From: an uncultured Prevotellaceae bacterium
GTDB taxonomy: Bacteria > Bacteroidota > Bacteroidia > Bacteroidales > Bacteroidaceae
Direction: 5' to 3'
Length of the DNA stretch: 41,452 bases
Assembly (NCBI GenBank): GCA_946541275.1
Contig: CAMNJH010000007.1
Coordinates: 1 to 41,452 of the forward strand
In this document: positions 19,382 to 29,901 of the stretch, one piece after another
How positions within the stretch are numbered: the stretch's first letter is position 1
How the letters are laid out: each line of letters opens with the position of its first letter
Translations under genes and position numbers: made by a program
Notes under the pieces: model-generated
Told to the model about the DNA's origin: nothing
Database searches by the model: none
What the model saw: only the letters and a program-made list of their open reading frames with translations

Positions 19382-22324
19382 ATGCGACGCCTCTTTTCCT
19401 CATTATTCATTTGTCTGTTATCGTTTAGCTATGCCCAGTCACAAGAGACCTGCCGCCAGTATCTGAGCGGAACGGGCTGTGATGACGCCGTGCAGTGGGA
19501 CTTCAAGTGCACGGATGGTCGCCGCAGTGGGGAATGGACCAAGATTGGCGTGCCCTCATGCTGGGAGCTGCAAGGTTTCGGCACGTATCAGTACGGAATG
19601 CGCTTCTACGGAAAGCCCACTCCCGAGGGTATAGCCGATGAGAAAGGCTACTACAAGACGGAATTCACACTGCCTCGCGAATGGGAAGGCCGCCAGATAG
19701 AGCTGGTGTTCGAGGCCGTCTTCACTGACGCCCAGGTCACCATCAATGGGCGGAAAGCCGGCAACGGGCTGTATCAGGGGGGATTCACGCGTCACACCAT
19801 CAACGTCTCGGACCGCGTATTCTTCGGAACGAAGAAAAACCGGCTGGAGGTAGAGGTGTCGAAGGAGAGCGCCAACCCACAAGTGAACATGGCTGAACGA
19901 CGGGCTGACTACTGGAACTTCGGAGGCATCTGGCGCCCGGTGTTTATCGTGGCCAAGCCAGCACAGAACATCCACCGGGTGGCCATTGATGCCCGCGCTG
20001 ACGGTCACTTCATGGCCGATGTCTTCCTCAATCGTGCCCTGGAAGGCGGCTCGGTAAACGTAGATATCATCGATGCCAGCGGAGCGAAAGCTGCCACCAG
20101 TTCCTCCTTTCCCATCGCCAGCGACCAGACCCGCGTAGATTTCAACGTCAAGTCGCCCCGCCTCTGGACTGCCGAGACGCCTCATCTTTATACAGCAGTC
20201 TTTACCCTATGTGACGCTCAAGGCAAGAAGCTCCATATAGAGCGCCAACGCTTCGGATTCCGCACCATTGAGTATCGCCATCAATATGCCGGCGATGAGG
20301 AAGATGGTGTGTTCATCAACGGCAAGAAGGTCATCTTCAAGGGTGTGAACCGCCATAGCTTTCGCCCCGAGACTGGCCGCACGCTGTCGAAAGCGAAGAA
20401 CATTGAAGACGTGAAGCTCATCAAGAGTTTGAACATGAACGCTGTGCGACTGAGCCACTATCCTGCTGACCCTGAGTTTCTGGATGCCTGTGACTCCCTG
20501 GGCCTCTATGTTGAGTGCGAACAGCCTGGCTGGCACAATGCCCATGAGACAATAGTGGGCACACAGATAGCTGAGGAGATGGTGATGCGCGACGTCAATC
20601 ACCCCAGCATCATTTTCTGGAGCAACGGCAATGAGGGAGGCTTCAACTACGAGCTGGAATCGGTCTTCAGACGGCTGGACCCACAGCAGCGCGTGGTGCT
20701 CTATCCCTGGGCAAACAGAAATGGCTTTGAAACAAAGCACTATCGGTCGTGGGGCGAGACTGCCGAGTATATGCGGCAAAAGGAAATATTCATGCCGACG
20801 GAATTCTTGCATGGGCTCTACGACGGGGGCCATGGGGCCGGCCTGAAGGACTACTGGGAACTGATGATGAACAACGAGCGCTGCGCAGGTGGATTCCTCT
20901 GGGACCTGATGGACCAAGCCGTGCTGCGAACCGACCAGAACGGCATCCTGGACCCCGTGGGCAATTTTGGCACTGACGGCATCGTAGGCCCACACATGGA
21001 GAAGGAAGGTTCGTTCTACACCATCAAAGAGATATGGAGCCCCGTGCAACTGCGCTATGGTGTGCCCCCCAATGCTGAAAATGGTGAGAGCATCATTGAA
21101 GTTCGCAATGCCTATGACTTTACTAATCTGAAGGACTGCCGATTCACGGGCAGGCTACTGACCATGCCCAAATACGGCGAAACAAGCCTTCGCACTTTGA
21201 AGGAATTCAACATACCCGCCCCACACATTGGCCCCGGTCAGCACACGTGGCTTTGGGATTTAAAAGCCAAAGACGAAGATGTACTCAGCGTGACCGCCAC
21301 TGACCCGAACGGAGACGAAATATTCACCTGGTCCTGGCCAGTGATAAAGAAGGAAGATAAGGCCATGCAGCAACCTGCCAATCAACCAGAATGGCAGCTC
21401 AGCTCACAGGAGACCGACAGTGAACTGACAGTCTCCGCAGGCCCCGCTACCTACACTTTCTCCAAGAAAACTGGCCATCTACTACGTGTGCAGACCCCCG
21501 AACACACCTACTCCCTGGCCAACGGCCCCCGCTTTGTGGCCGTCAAGCGCAGTGACCGCTCGCAGGATGGTTTCTACAACCACGACGATAAGCAGGCATT
21601 CCAGAAGAAAACACTCTACACCGAATACGAAGACCAGGGCACCTTCCATCGCTTCTCCATGAGCAAAACGGCACTGACCGCCTACTACAACCATGGCTCC
21701 ATGGACAATGCTGTCTGGCGATTCAATGATGACGGAAGTGTCAACCTGCAAGTCACGGCTACCTTCAACGGTGTCGTCGACCTGATGGGCATCTGCTTCG
21801 ACTATCCCGAAGGAAAGGTGAAAAGCAAACGATGGGTGGGCAGCGGCCCTTACCGCGTGTGGCAGAACCGCATGGAAGGCCCACAGTATGGCTACTATGA
21901 GACGGCCTACAACGACCCTATCCCCGGTGAATCTTGGCAATACCCCGAGTTCAAAGGCTACTTCGCCAACATAGACTGGATGCAAATTGAGACCGACGAG
22001 GGACACATAGGCATTGAGCCTGAAAAGACCTTTGAGAACCCTGGAGCGAACGGATACGATACAGAAATGGACTGGATGCACTTCGAGACCATAGAACAAT
22101 TCGGCAGCAAGCCATGCTTCACCTCACCCTATATCGGCATCTACACCCCGCGCGATGGCCGTGACCATCTGCTCTACGACCTGCCACAGACAGGACTTTC
22201 GCTGCTCAGCGTCATTCCTGCCGTGCGCAATAAGGTGAACACCACCGACCTGAACGGACCCTCGGCACAACCCCATTTCGTCAAGGGCGCAAAAATTTAC
22301 TCAGCTACGCTTCACTTCGAATGA
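19382..22324 (+). CDS. GH2 family glycoside hydrolase, secreted
   Basis: Signal peptide; FKGVNRHSFRPETGR, IIFWSNGNEGGFNYE acid/base, FMPTEFLHG nucleophile region, GGFLWDLMDQ. Confidence 0.88.
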   Translation: MRRLFSSLFICLLSFSYAQSQETCRQYLSGTGCDDAVQWDFKCTDGRRSGEWTKIGVPSCWELQGFGTYQYGMRFYGKPTPEGIADEKGYYKTEFTLPREWEGRQIELVFEAVFTDAQVTINGRKAGNGLYQGGFTRHTINVSDRVFFGTKKNRLEVEVSKESANPQVNMAERRADYWNFGGIWRPVFIVAKPAQNIHRVAIDARADGHFMADVFLNRALEGGSVNVDIIDASGAKAATSSSFPIASDQTRVDFNVKSPRLWTAETPHLYTAVFTLCDAQGKKLHIERQRFGFRTIEYRHQYAGDEEDGVFINGKKVIFKGVNRHSFRPETGRTLSKAKNIEDVKLIKSLNMNAVRLSHYPADPEFLDACDSLGLYVECEQPGWHNAHETIVGTQIAEEMVMRDVNHPSIIFWSNGNEGGFNYELESVFRRLDPQQRVVLYPWANRNGFETKHYRSWGETAEYMRQKEIFMPTEFLHGLYDGGHGAGLKDYWELMMNNERCAGGFLWDLMDQAVLRTDQNGILDPVGNFGTDGIVGPHMEKEGSFYTIKEIWSPVQLRYGVPPNAENGESIIEVRNAYDFTNLKDCRFTGRLLTMPKYGETSLRTLKEFNIPAPHIGPGQHTWLWDLKAKDEDVLSVTATDPNGDEIFTWSWPVIKKEDKAMQQPANQPEWQLSSQETDSELTVSAGPATYTFSKKTGHLLRVQTPEHTYSLANGPRFVAVKRSDRSQDGFYNHDDKQAFQKKTLYTEYEDQGTFHRFSMSKTALTAYYNHGSMDNAVWRFNDDGSVNLQVTATFNGVVDLMGICFDYPEGKVKSKRWVGSGPYRVWQNRMEGPQYGYYETAYNDPIPGESWQYPEFKGYFANIDWMQIETDEGHIGIEPEKTFENPGANGYDTEMDWMHFETIEQFGSKPCFTSPYIGIYTPRDGRDHLLYDLPQTGLSLLSVIPAVRNKVNTTDLNGPSAQPHFVKGAKIYSATLHFE

Positions 22325-25300
22325 AAAGATTTTCGTTTCTCCTCCTTGTCTGGTGCATTGGGCTATCGGCACAATCACAGACCACAGTCTACAAGAAGCC
22401 ATGGACCTTCTGGTACTGGATGTACGGCGCCGTAAGCGAAGCGGGCATAAAGGCAGACCTGCAGGCCATGAGCGATGTCGGGCTGGGCGGCTGCTACCTG
22501 ATGCCTATCAGGGGCACGGCCGAAGCACCCTCCACGCTGCCCCCCCTGCTGGGAGAGCCAGCCCAACAGCTAACACCCCGTTTCTGGTCGCTGGTCGACT
22601 ATGCCATGCAGCAAGCCGATTCTCTTGGTCTGCAACTGGGCATCCATATCTGTGATGGCTTCGCTTTGGCAGGAGGCCCCTGGATTAGCCCTGAGGAGTC
22701 CATGCAGAAAGTGGTGTGGTCCGACACCATTGTCAACCTTTCCCCCGCACAGGTCAACAATGATGGCCTCCTGCGTATAGACATTCAAGAGAAAGGGAAT
22801 TTCCCCTTGCCTGCCCCTGCCGTTGGTGACGATGGCTACTATGAGGACATTGCCGTCTTCGCATTAAAGATAGAGCAGCCGTTGCCCGCTGCCACCTTAT
22901 CAGGAACAATAGTACCCGACGATAATGGTACTTTCCGCTCCAAAGAGCCGGGCTATATCCAGTACGACTATGACCAGCCCCAGACCGTACGCAGCGTGGA
23001 GGTTATTCCCAGCGGCAACAATCTTCAGACGCAGCGCCTGCTCGTTCAGGCCAGCACCGACGGCATCAGCTTCCACGACGTGCGCCAGCTTACCCCACCA
23101 CGACAAGGCTGGCAGAACACCGACCAGAACTACACCTACTCCCTGCCGAAGACCACAGCCCGGCACTTCCGCTTCAGCTGGACCCCAGAGGGAACTGAGC
23201 CAGGAGCCGAAGACCTGGATGCCGCCAAGTGGAGCCCCGTGCTGAAAGTGAAAGACATCCGCCTCTCCGCCCAGCCTTGCATAGACCAGTACGAAAGTAA
23301 GAACGGTAGCGTTTGGCGCATTGCAGATTCATCAAGCTCCGCTCCTCACTCCTCCGTATCCACCACCTACCGTATTCTGCGCTTCGGCCACACCACTACG
23401 GGCCACACCAACGCCACGGCTGGCGGTGCAAAAGGACTGGAGTGCGACAAATTCTCAACAGCCGCTGTTAATAAGCAGTTGGATGGCTGGTTCGGGGAGT
23501 TTATGAAGCGCCCACACAGCCAAGTGGTGAAATTCATGCATGTGGACTCCTGGGAATGTGGCTCACAGAACTGGAGCAGCAACTTCGCCGACGAATTCCA
23601 GAAGCGCCGTGGCTACGACCTGCTACCCTTCCTGCCCGTCTATGCAGGAGTCCCCATTGACGGCATGCCCGAAGCTGTACGATTGGGCGTGACCAGCGAA
23701 GCAGTGCTGCGCGACATCCGCCTCACTATCAACGATTTGCTTCACGATGTGTTTTTCGCCGCCGTCAAGGAGCGCGCTATCCAAAATGGCGTCCAGCTAT
23801 CCTGCGAGAGTGTGGCGCCCACGATGGTCAGTGACGGCATGGAGCACTACAAATACGCCGACATCCCCATGGGCGAATATTGGCTGAACTCCCCTACGCA
23901 TGACAAGCCCAACGATATGCTGGACGCCATCAGCGGCGCCCACATCTACGGCAAACAGCTAGTACAGGCCGAGGGGTTCACTGAGGTACGCGGCGTATGG
24001 GACGAGACACCAGCCATCATCAAGCCCCTACTCGATCGAAATTTCGCCCTCGGAATGAACCGTCTCTTCTTCCATGTGTTTACACATAACCCCTATATGG
24101 ACAAGAAGCCCGGAATGACGCTCGACGGCATCGGTCTCTTCTTCCAGCGCGACCAGACTTGGTTCCCCGAAGCCAGTGCCTTGGTGGACTACATCACACG
24201 TTGCCAAGGGCTGCTCCAACAGGGCAAACCAGTAGTTGACATTGCTGTCTATATCGGTGAGGATATGCCACGCCGTGCGCTTACCCCCAACCGCCTTGTA
24301 CCGATCCTCCCGGGTCTCTTCGGCCCTGAGCGTGTGGTGACAGAGCAGCACCGACTGGCCAATGTCGGGCAGCCCATGGAGGAATCGCCCGTCGGCGTGC
24401 GCCATTCCGCTGGTATACTCGACCTAAAGGACTGGATCAATCCCCTGCACGGCTATCAGTATGACTCTATGAACCCCGATGCCCTGCTCCATCAGCCTTT
24501 CCACTACAAGGTTTTGGCCATCCCGCCAGGCACGTTGGTTTGCCAGGCCACCAGAGAACGGATAGAAGAGCTGCAACGTCAGGGGGTGCTCATCATAGAC
24601 CAACCCTATGCAGAGGCCGACTTCTCCGCCCAGGGTCTGCAGCCTGACGTTATCCTGCCTCCTGGCATAGCCTACACCCATCGGCATCTAGGCCAGAAAG
24701 GCGAAGTATACTTCCTGGCTAATCAAGAGAACCGTTCGTGCCAGTTCACAGCATCCTTCCGTGCAGGTCAGTATACTGAGGTCATCCTCTACAACCCCAT
24801 GGCCGATAGCTATACACTCCTGGAAGATGCTATAGTCAACAGTCCCCGCACAGAAGTACTACTGTCGCTTCCGCCCTATGGTTCCCTGTTTGTCTGTCTC
24901 TCCGATGCTGACAACTATCCACAGGCCGCTCGCCCGTTGCATCCTGTCACATCCTGCCTGCATCAGAAGCGATGGAAGACTTCGTGGAAGATGAACAGGA
25001 AATGGCAGATAGATTTCGCCAATAACCATGTCAGCGTGACCACTGACACCCTCTTCGACTGGTCGCGCCATACCTCTGACAGCATCCGTTTCTACAGCGG
25101 CCATGCCCGCTACTCCACATTTATTAAATACAAGGGCAAGGGCCAAGTGATGCTCTCACTTGGCGACGTCCATGACATAGCCCATGTATGGGTGAACGGT
25201 GTGGACTGCGGCATCGTCTGGACGGCGCCTTATGAAGTGGACATCTCCCAGGCACTGAAGAAAGGCAAGAACAAGCTGGAGATAGAAGTGGTGAACACTT

Positions 25301-25440
25301 GGCACAATGCCCTGCGCGGCGCCGACCAGGGCCTGCCTCCCTTCGAAGGCATCTGGACCAATGCAAAATATCGCTCACAGGGACAGCAGCTGCAGCCCGC
25401 CGGGCTGCTTGGCCCTGTTGTATTAAGGAACAAAGAATAA
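22321..25440 (+). CDS. Candidate GH106-type alpha-L-rhamnosidase, secreted
   Basis: Signal peptide then KPWTFWYWMYGAVSEAGIKADLQAMSDVGLGGCYLMPI, characteristic of GH106-type proteins; C-terminal jelly-roll (VWVNGVDCGIVWTAPYEVDIS). ATGA overlap with the upstream GH2. Confidence 0.8.
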   Translation: MKRFSFLLLVWCIGLSAQSQTTVYKKPWTFWYWMYGAVSEAGIKADLQAMSDVGLGGCYLMPIRGTAEAPSTLPPLLGEPAQQLTPRFWSLVDYAMQQADSLGLQLGIHICDGFALAGGPWISPEESMQKVVWSDTIVNLSPAQVNNDGLLRIDIQEKGNFPLPAPAVGDDGYYEDIAVFALKIEQPLPAATLSGTIVPDDNGTFRSKEPGYIQYDYDQPQTVRSVEVIPSGNNLQTQRLLVQASTDGISFHDVRQLTPPRQGWQNTDQNYTYSLPKTTARHFRFSWTPEGTEPGAEDLDAAKWSPVLKVKDIRLSAQPCIDQYESKNGSVWRIADSSSSAPHSSVSTTYRILRFGHTTTGHTNATAGGAKGLECDKFSTAAVNKQLDGWFGEFMKRPHSQVVKFMHVDSWECGSQNWSSNFADEFQKRRGYDLLPFLPVYAGVPIDGMPEAVRLGVTSEAVLRDIRLTINDLLHDVFFAAVKERAIQNGVQLSCESVAPTMVSDGMEHYKYADIPMGEYWLNSPTHDKPNDMLDAISGAHIYGKQLVQAEGFTEVRGVWDETPAIIKPLLDRNFALGMNRLFFHVFTHNPYMDKKPGMTLDGIGLFFQRDQTWFPEASALVDYITRCQGLLQQGKPVVDIAVYIGEDMPRRALTPNRLVPILPGLFGPERVVTEQHRLANVGQPMEESPVGVRHSAGILDLKDWINPLHGYQYDSMNPDALLHQPFHYKVLAIPPGTLVCQATRERIEELQRQGVLIIDQPYAEADFSAQGLQPDVILPPGIAYTHRHLGQKGEVYFLANQENRSCQFTASFRAGQYTEVILYNPMADSYTLLEDAIVNSPRTEVLLSLPPYGSLFVCLSDADNYPQAARPLHPVTSCLHQKRWKTSWKMNRKWQIDFANNHVSVTTDTLFDWSRHTSDSIRFYSGHARYSTFIKYKGKGQVMLSLGDVHDIAHVWVNGVDCGIVWTAPYEVDISQALKKGKNKLEIEVVNTWHNALRGADQGLPPFEGIWTNAKYRSQGQQLQPAGLLGPVVLRNKE

Positions 25441-25449
25441 ATAGAATTT

Positions 25450-26853
25450 ATGAAAAGACTCACATTCCTCATCTGCATGTTTGTCCTGGCGGTCACTGTC
25501 AATGCCAAGGTTAAGCTCCCCCAATTCTTCACTGACGGAATGGTGTTGCAACAGCAATCACAATGTCGACTATGGGGCACCACCGAATGCTCTGCTACCG
25601 TTGAGGTGACCACATCTTGGGACGGAAAGACCTACAAGGCACAGGCCGACAAGGAGGGAAGATTCGTCGTGCAAGTACAGACCCCCATAGCCGGAGGACC
25701 CTATGAGATTACCTTCGAGGAGAACAGGGACAAGCTGAAACTCCACAATGTCCTTATCGGCGAAGTATGGATATGCTCCGGCCAGTCGAACATGGAGATG
25801 CAGATGAAGGGCTTCAAGGGCCAGCCCGTAGAAGGTGCTATTGGCGAACTGCTCAACTGTAATGACGCACAGCTACGCCTGTTCACAGTGAAGCGCAACC
25901 CTCAACTGCTGCCTCAGACCGATGTCACTGGGCACTGGAGTGAGGCCAATGCCGCCAGCGTGCGCGACTTCTCAGCCACGGCCTACTTTTTTGGCCAGTC
26001 CTTACGCCGCACGCTAGGCGTACCCGTAGGTTTGATATCGACCTCCTTTGGTGGCTCTGCCTGCGAGGCCTGGATGACGGCCGACTGGCTGAAGGCCTTC
26101 CCTCAGGTCACGCTGCCCCAGAGCGAAGATGACGTGAAACGGCTGCAGCAGCGCTGCCCCACAGCACTCTACAATGGGCAGCTGCACCCCCTCATAGGCT
26201 ATGCCATGCGCGGCGCCATTTGGTATCAGGGCGAAGACAACGTACCCCGCTATGACTATTACGCTCCACTGCTGGCGGCCATGGTGAAAGGCTGGCGCAG
26301 CGAATGGCAGCAGGGCGACTTCCCGTTCTACTACTGTCAGATAGCCCCCTATGACTACTCCCTCATCAATTGGAGTGGCAGCCAGTACCTGCGTGAACAG
26401 CAGATGAAGGCAGAAGAAATGATTCCCAACGCACGCATGGCCGTGCTCCTGGATGCCGGACTGCAGTATGGCATCCACCCACGCAAGAAGCAACAGGCCG
26501 GACAGCGGCTGGCACTGCTGGCGCTGGCCAATACCTACGCCGTGAAGGGCCTGCCCGATTTTGCCGTCTACAGCGGTGTGGAGTTCCAAGGCGACACCGC
26601 CGTGGTGGCCTTCCAGCGCTCCAAGGAATGGGTCTACTTTGAGCATGGCTCCAGTAGCAGCAATTTCGAGGTGGCCGGCGCTGACCATGTGTTCCACCCC
26701 GCCGAGGCCTGGATTAGCCGCAACCGAGTCTATGTCAGGAGCCAGCAGGTTAGCCAGCCCGTAGCCGTGCGCTATGCCTTCCACGACTGGGTCGAGGGTG
26801 ACCTGATGCACGACGGACTGCCCGTTTCATCATTCAGAACTGACGACTGGTAA
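25450..26853 (+). CDS. Sialate O-acetylesterase-like (SASA) carbohydrate esterase
   Basis: Signal peptide; GEVWICSGQSNMEMQM (SGNH block I), GAIWYQGEDN. Confidence 0.9.
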   Translation: MKRLTFLICMFVLAVTVNAKVKLPQFFTDGMVLQQQSQCRLWGTTECSATVEVTTSWDGKTYKAQADKEGRFVVQVQTPIAGGPYEITFEENRDKLKLHNVLIGEVWICSGQSNMEMQMKGFKGQPVEGAIGELLNCNDAQLRLFTVKRNPQLLPQTDVTGHWSEANAASVRDFSATAYFFGQSLRRTLGVPVGLISTSFGGSACEAWMTADWLKAFPQVTLPQSEDDVKRLQQRCPTALYNGQLHPLIGYAMRGAIWYQGEDNVPRYDYYAPLLAAMVKGWRSEWQQGDFPFYYCQIAPYDYSLINWSGSQYLREQQMKAEEMIPNARMAVLLDAGLQYGIHPRKKQQAGQRLALLALANTYAVKGLPDFAVYSGVEFQGDTAVVAFQRSKEWVYFEHGSSSSNFEVAGADHVFHPAEAWISRNRVYVRSQQVSQPVAVRYAFHDWVEGDLMHDGLPVSSFRTDDW

Positions 26854-26857
26854 GCCT

Positions 26858-28981
26858 ATGAACAACCGTTTTTCCTGCCTTCTAGGCCTGCTCCTCTGCA
26901 TCATCACCGCCACGCAGGCTGCCGACTACATACCGCATGACGTGGTATGGACATCACAGAGCCACAACAGCAGTGAGTCCATGCCCTGTGGTGGTCACGA
27001 CATTGGGATGAACATCTGGGTGGAACAAGGCGACGTGCTGTTCTACGTGCAGCAGAGCGGATGGTTCGATGAGAACAACACCTTGCTGAAGGCCGGGCGC
27101 TGGCGCCTGCACCTGGACGGATCACCACTCAACAGCCCTGACTTTCAGCAGCGTCTGTGCCTGGACGATGGCGCCGTCTATATCAGCGGTGGTGAAGTGA
27201 AGCTGTGCCTTTGGGCCGACGTTGACGACCCCGTCATATTTATTTCGATATCATCGAAGCGTATCTGTCAGGCCACACTGAGCTATGAGAGCTGGCGCTA
27301 CCGTGACCGGCCTGTGACGAAGGCCGAGTGCCAGCAGTGCTCCTACAAATGGCTGGTGCCCAAGGACTGCACTACCTTTGCCGACAGTATCGAAGCCGAT
27401 GAGCATTGGCTGACGTTCACACATAAGAACAGGCTGACGACGGTCTTCGACTACACGGTGGAGCGTGAACAGCTCAGCGCAATCAAGGACAGCCTCTACA
27501 ACCCCATCGGCGGTCTGCTGATGCAGGGCGACATGCAGGCCGAGGGATTCCACTTCACAGGTACCACAATGGGCAATTATGCCTCTACCGACTACCGCAG
27601 CTGGAACTTCCGCCATGAACACCTGAAGAAGAGCACCATCACCATTCGCCTGGGCCGCATGTCGCTAGTCAGTCCTAAGGAGTCGCGCCAGCGCAGCGCC
27701 AACTGGTGGCACAGCTACTGGCAGCGCAGCTGGATAACCACCACCAGCCCTGAGGCCATGCAAATGGTGCGCAACTACGAGCTGATGCGCTACATGCTGG
27801 GATGCAATGCCCGCGGACAATGGCCCACGAAGTTCAACGGCGGACTGTTCACTTTCGACCCTGTCTTCGTCGATTCCACCGCTACTTTCACCCCCGACTA
27901 TCGCAAGTGGGGCGGAGGCACCATGACTGCTCAGAACCAGCGACTAGTGTACTGGCCCATGCTGAAGAGCGGCGACACCGACTTGATGCGGGCGCAGCTG
28001 AGCACCTATCTGCGGCTGCAGCCCAATGCCAGAGCCTGGACACGCCACCACTGGGGCCACGACGGTGCCTGTTTTAGCGAACAGATTGAGAACTTCGGAC
28101 TGCCCAATCCCGCTGAGTATGGCAAGCACCCCGAGGGCAGTGATGCCGGCGTAGAGCGCAATGCCTGGCTGGAGTACGAATGGGACACGGCGCTGGAGTT
28201 CTGCCTGATGGGACTGCTCAGCGGGGAAGAAGAGTACAGGCAGCTGGCAGCCGACGTGCTACTATTCTTCGACCAGCACTACCAGATGCTGGCCCATCAG
28301 CGTGGCAGCAAAGCCCTGAGCGGAGACGGCAAGCTGATTATCTACCCCGGTTCGGGTTGCGAGACCTACAAGATGGCCTACAACCCTGCCAGCACCATCA
28401 GCGCCCTGAAGGCCGTGGCGGCCCTGTTGCCTGACACCACGGGACTGGCCGAGCGGCTACCTGCCATCCCCCTGCGCATCATTGATGGCGACACCTGTCT
28501 GGCGCCAGCCATCACCTGGGAGCGCATTCAGAATGTGGAGACGCCACAGCTGTACCCCGTCTTCCCATGGCGCCTCTACGGGCTTGGACGACAAGGGCTG
28601 GACATTGCACGCAATACTTATAAGAAAGACCCGCACGCGCTGGAGATGCGCAGTGCGAAAGGCTGGAAGCAGGACAACATCTGGGCGGCCTGCCTGGGAC
28701 TGACCGACGAGGCCCACCGACTGAACAGCGAGAAACTGTCAGACGGGCCCTATCGCTTCACCGCCTTCTGGGATGCCGGCTTCGACTGGGCCCCCGACCA
28801 CAACCGTGGCGGGGCCGGCATGATTGGCCTGCAGGAGATGCTGCTGCAACAAACGCCGCAGGGCGAACTGCTTCTCTTCCCAGCCTGGCCCCACGAATGG
28901 GACTGTCACTTCCGCCTACACACCACCGATGGCCAGGTGGTTGAGGCCAGCATCACCAACGGCGTGATTAGCAGGAAATGA
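26858..28981 (+). CDS. DUF5703-domain protein, glycoside-hydrolase-like (alpha/alpha toroid)
   Basis: YIPHDVVWTSQSHNSSESMPCGGHDIGMNIWVEQGDVLFYVQQSGWFDENNTLLKAGR resembles DUF5703; rest resembles an (alpha/alpha)6 hydrolase. Confidence 0.75.
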   Translation: MNNRFSCLLGLLLCIITATQAADYIPHDVVWTSQSHNSSESMPCGGHDIGMNIWVEQGDVLFYVQQSGWFDENNTLLKAGRWRLHLDGSPLNSPDFQQRLCLDDGAVYISGGEVKLCLWADVDDPVIFISISSKRICQATLSYESWRYRDRPVTKAECQQCSYKWLVPKDCTTFADSIEADEHWLTFTHKNRLTTVFDYTVEREQLSAIKDSLYNPIGGLLMQGDMQAEGFHFTGTTMGNYASTDYRSWNFRHEHLKKSTITIRLGRMSLVSPKESRQRSANWWHSYWQRSWITTTSPEAMQMVRNYELMRYMLGCNARGQWPTKFNGGLFTFDPVFVDSTATFTPDYRKWGGGTMTAQNQRLVYWPMLKSGDTDLMRAQLSTYLRLQPNARAWTRHHWGHDGACFSEQIENFGLPNPAEYGKHPEGSDAGVERNAWLEYEWDTALEFCLMGLLSGEEEYRQLAADVLLFFDQHYQMLAHQRGSKALSGDGKLIIYPGSGCETYKMAYNPASTISALKAVAALLPDTTGLAERLPAIPLRIIDGDTCLAPAITWERIQNVETPQLYPVFPWRLYGLGRQGLDIARNTYKKDPHALEMRSAKGWKQDNIWAACLGLTDEAHRLNSEKLSDGPYRFTAFWDAGFDWAPDHNRGGAGMIGLQEMLLQQTPQGELLLFPAWPHEWDCHFRLHTTDGQVVEASITNGVISRK

Positions 28982-28998
28982 AGACAGGGGCCAGCGTG

Positions 28999-29292
28999 CT
29001 AAGTCCAGAACTCTTTCTCGCCTGTATCTGCCATCAGCCGCTGGCACTTGGGGCAGGTGTGCAAATCCCAGAGACGAATACGGTCGCTGCCACACTGCAG
29101 GCACAGACGCCCCACCTCACTTCGGTACGACGGGGCCACATCTGCAATGATGCCCCCAACGACGATATTCTGGATGGTCTTACAGTCAGGACATAACATA
29201 GCCGTTATCTGCTGACGAAACAGGCCACGGCCTTCATAGACGTCAGCTTCATATCCGCATGCATTGCAGCGATACTTCTTTTTCCAGGCCAT
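28999..29292 (-). CDS. Small zinc-ribbon protein (four CxxC motifs)
   Basis: CNAC, CPDC, CLQC, CPKC in 97 aa. Confidence 0.8.
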   Translation of the reverse strand: MAWKKKYRCNACGYEADVYEGRGLFRQQITAMLCPDCKTIQNIVVGGIIADVAPSYRSEVGRLCLQCGSDRIRLWDLHTCPKCQRLMADTGEKEFWT

Positions 29293-29328
29293 TATTGCTT
29301 TCCAGCCGTGGGGGCTCAGCGCCAGCTG

Positions 29329-29880
29329 TTAGAATTTGGTCGTCCGCTCAGGCCCAGAGAACGAGCAGAAACGGGCCGTGGCATTGGTGACATAGAGCAC
29401 AGCCATATTGTCATCGTCGGCCTTATACATGGACTTCAGACCTTCATTGCGGTTCAGGAACTCTTCCTTCACGGCCAGCGTCTCGTCATTGACAAGAGTT
29501 CCCGAAAGCCGCAGCCATTCAGCTCCTGAAGCCTTCAGGGCGCAGATTTCAAACTTCCCGTTCTTGGCCATCTGCTTGTAGACGTCCTTCTTCTTGCCGG
29601 TCATGATATAGAGACGGCCATCAATGATTTCCGAAACGCCAAAGGCGCGCACGTGCGGCTGATCGCCATCTGTGGTGGCAATAAAGAAGGCGCCACATTC
29701 CTTCAAGTAGGCTTGTACTTCTTCCATGTTTACTAATCTTGTTTCAGGATCAATACTCTCAGTGGTCTCAGTCTGGACCACTGCTTCGGTTTTGTTCTCG
29801 GTGGGAGCCTGTGCGGGCTCTTTCTGGTTGCAGGCTGCAAATGCCAGCAGTACTGCGAATGCTAAGAAAATCTTTTTCAT
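29329..29880 (-). CDS. Lipoprotein with pyridoxamine 5'-phosphate oxidase-like (split beta-barrel) domain
   Basis: LAFAVLLAFAACNQKE lipobox; MEEVQAYLKECGAFFIATTDGDQPHVRAFGVSEIIDGRLYIMTGKKKDVYKQM is PNPOx-like. Confidence 0.82.
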   Translation of the reverse strand: MKKIFLAFAVLLAFAACNQKEPAQAPTENKTEAVVQTETTESIDPETRLVNMEEVQAYLKECGAFFIATTDGDQPHVRAFGVSEIIDGRLYIMTGKKKDVYKQMAKNGKFEICALKASGAEWLRLSGTLVNDETLAVKEEFLNRNEGLKSMYKADDDNMAVLYVTNATARFCSFSGPERTTKF

Positions 29881-29901
29881 TTGGACTACAATTATTACAA
29901 G

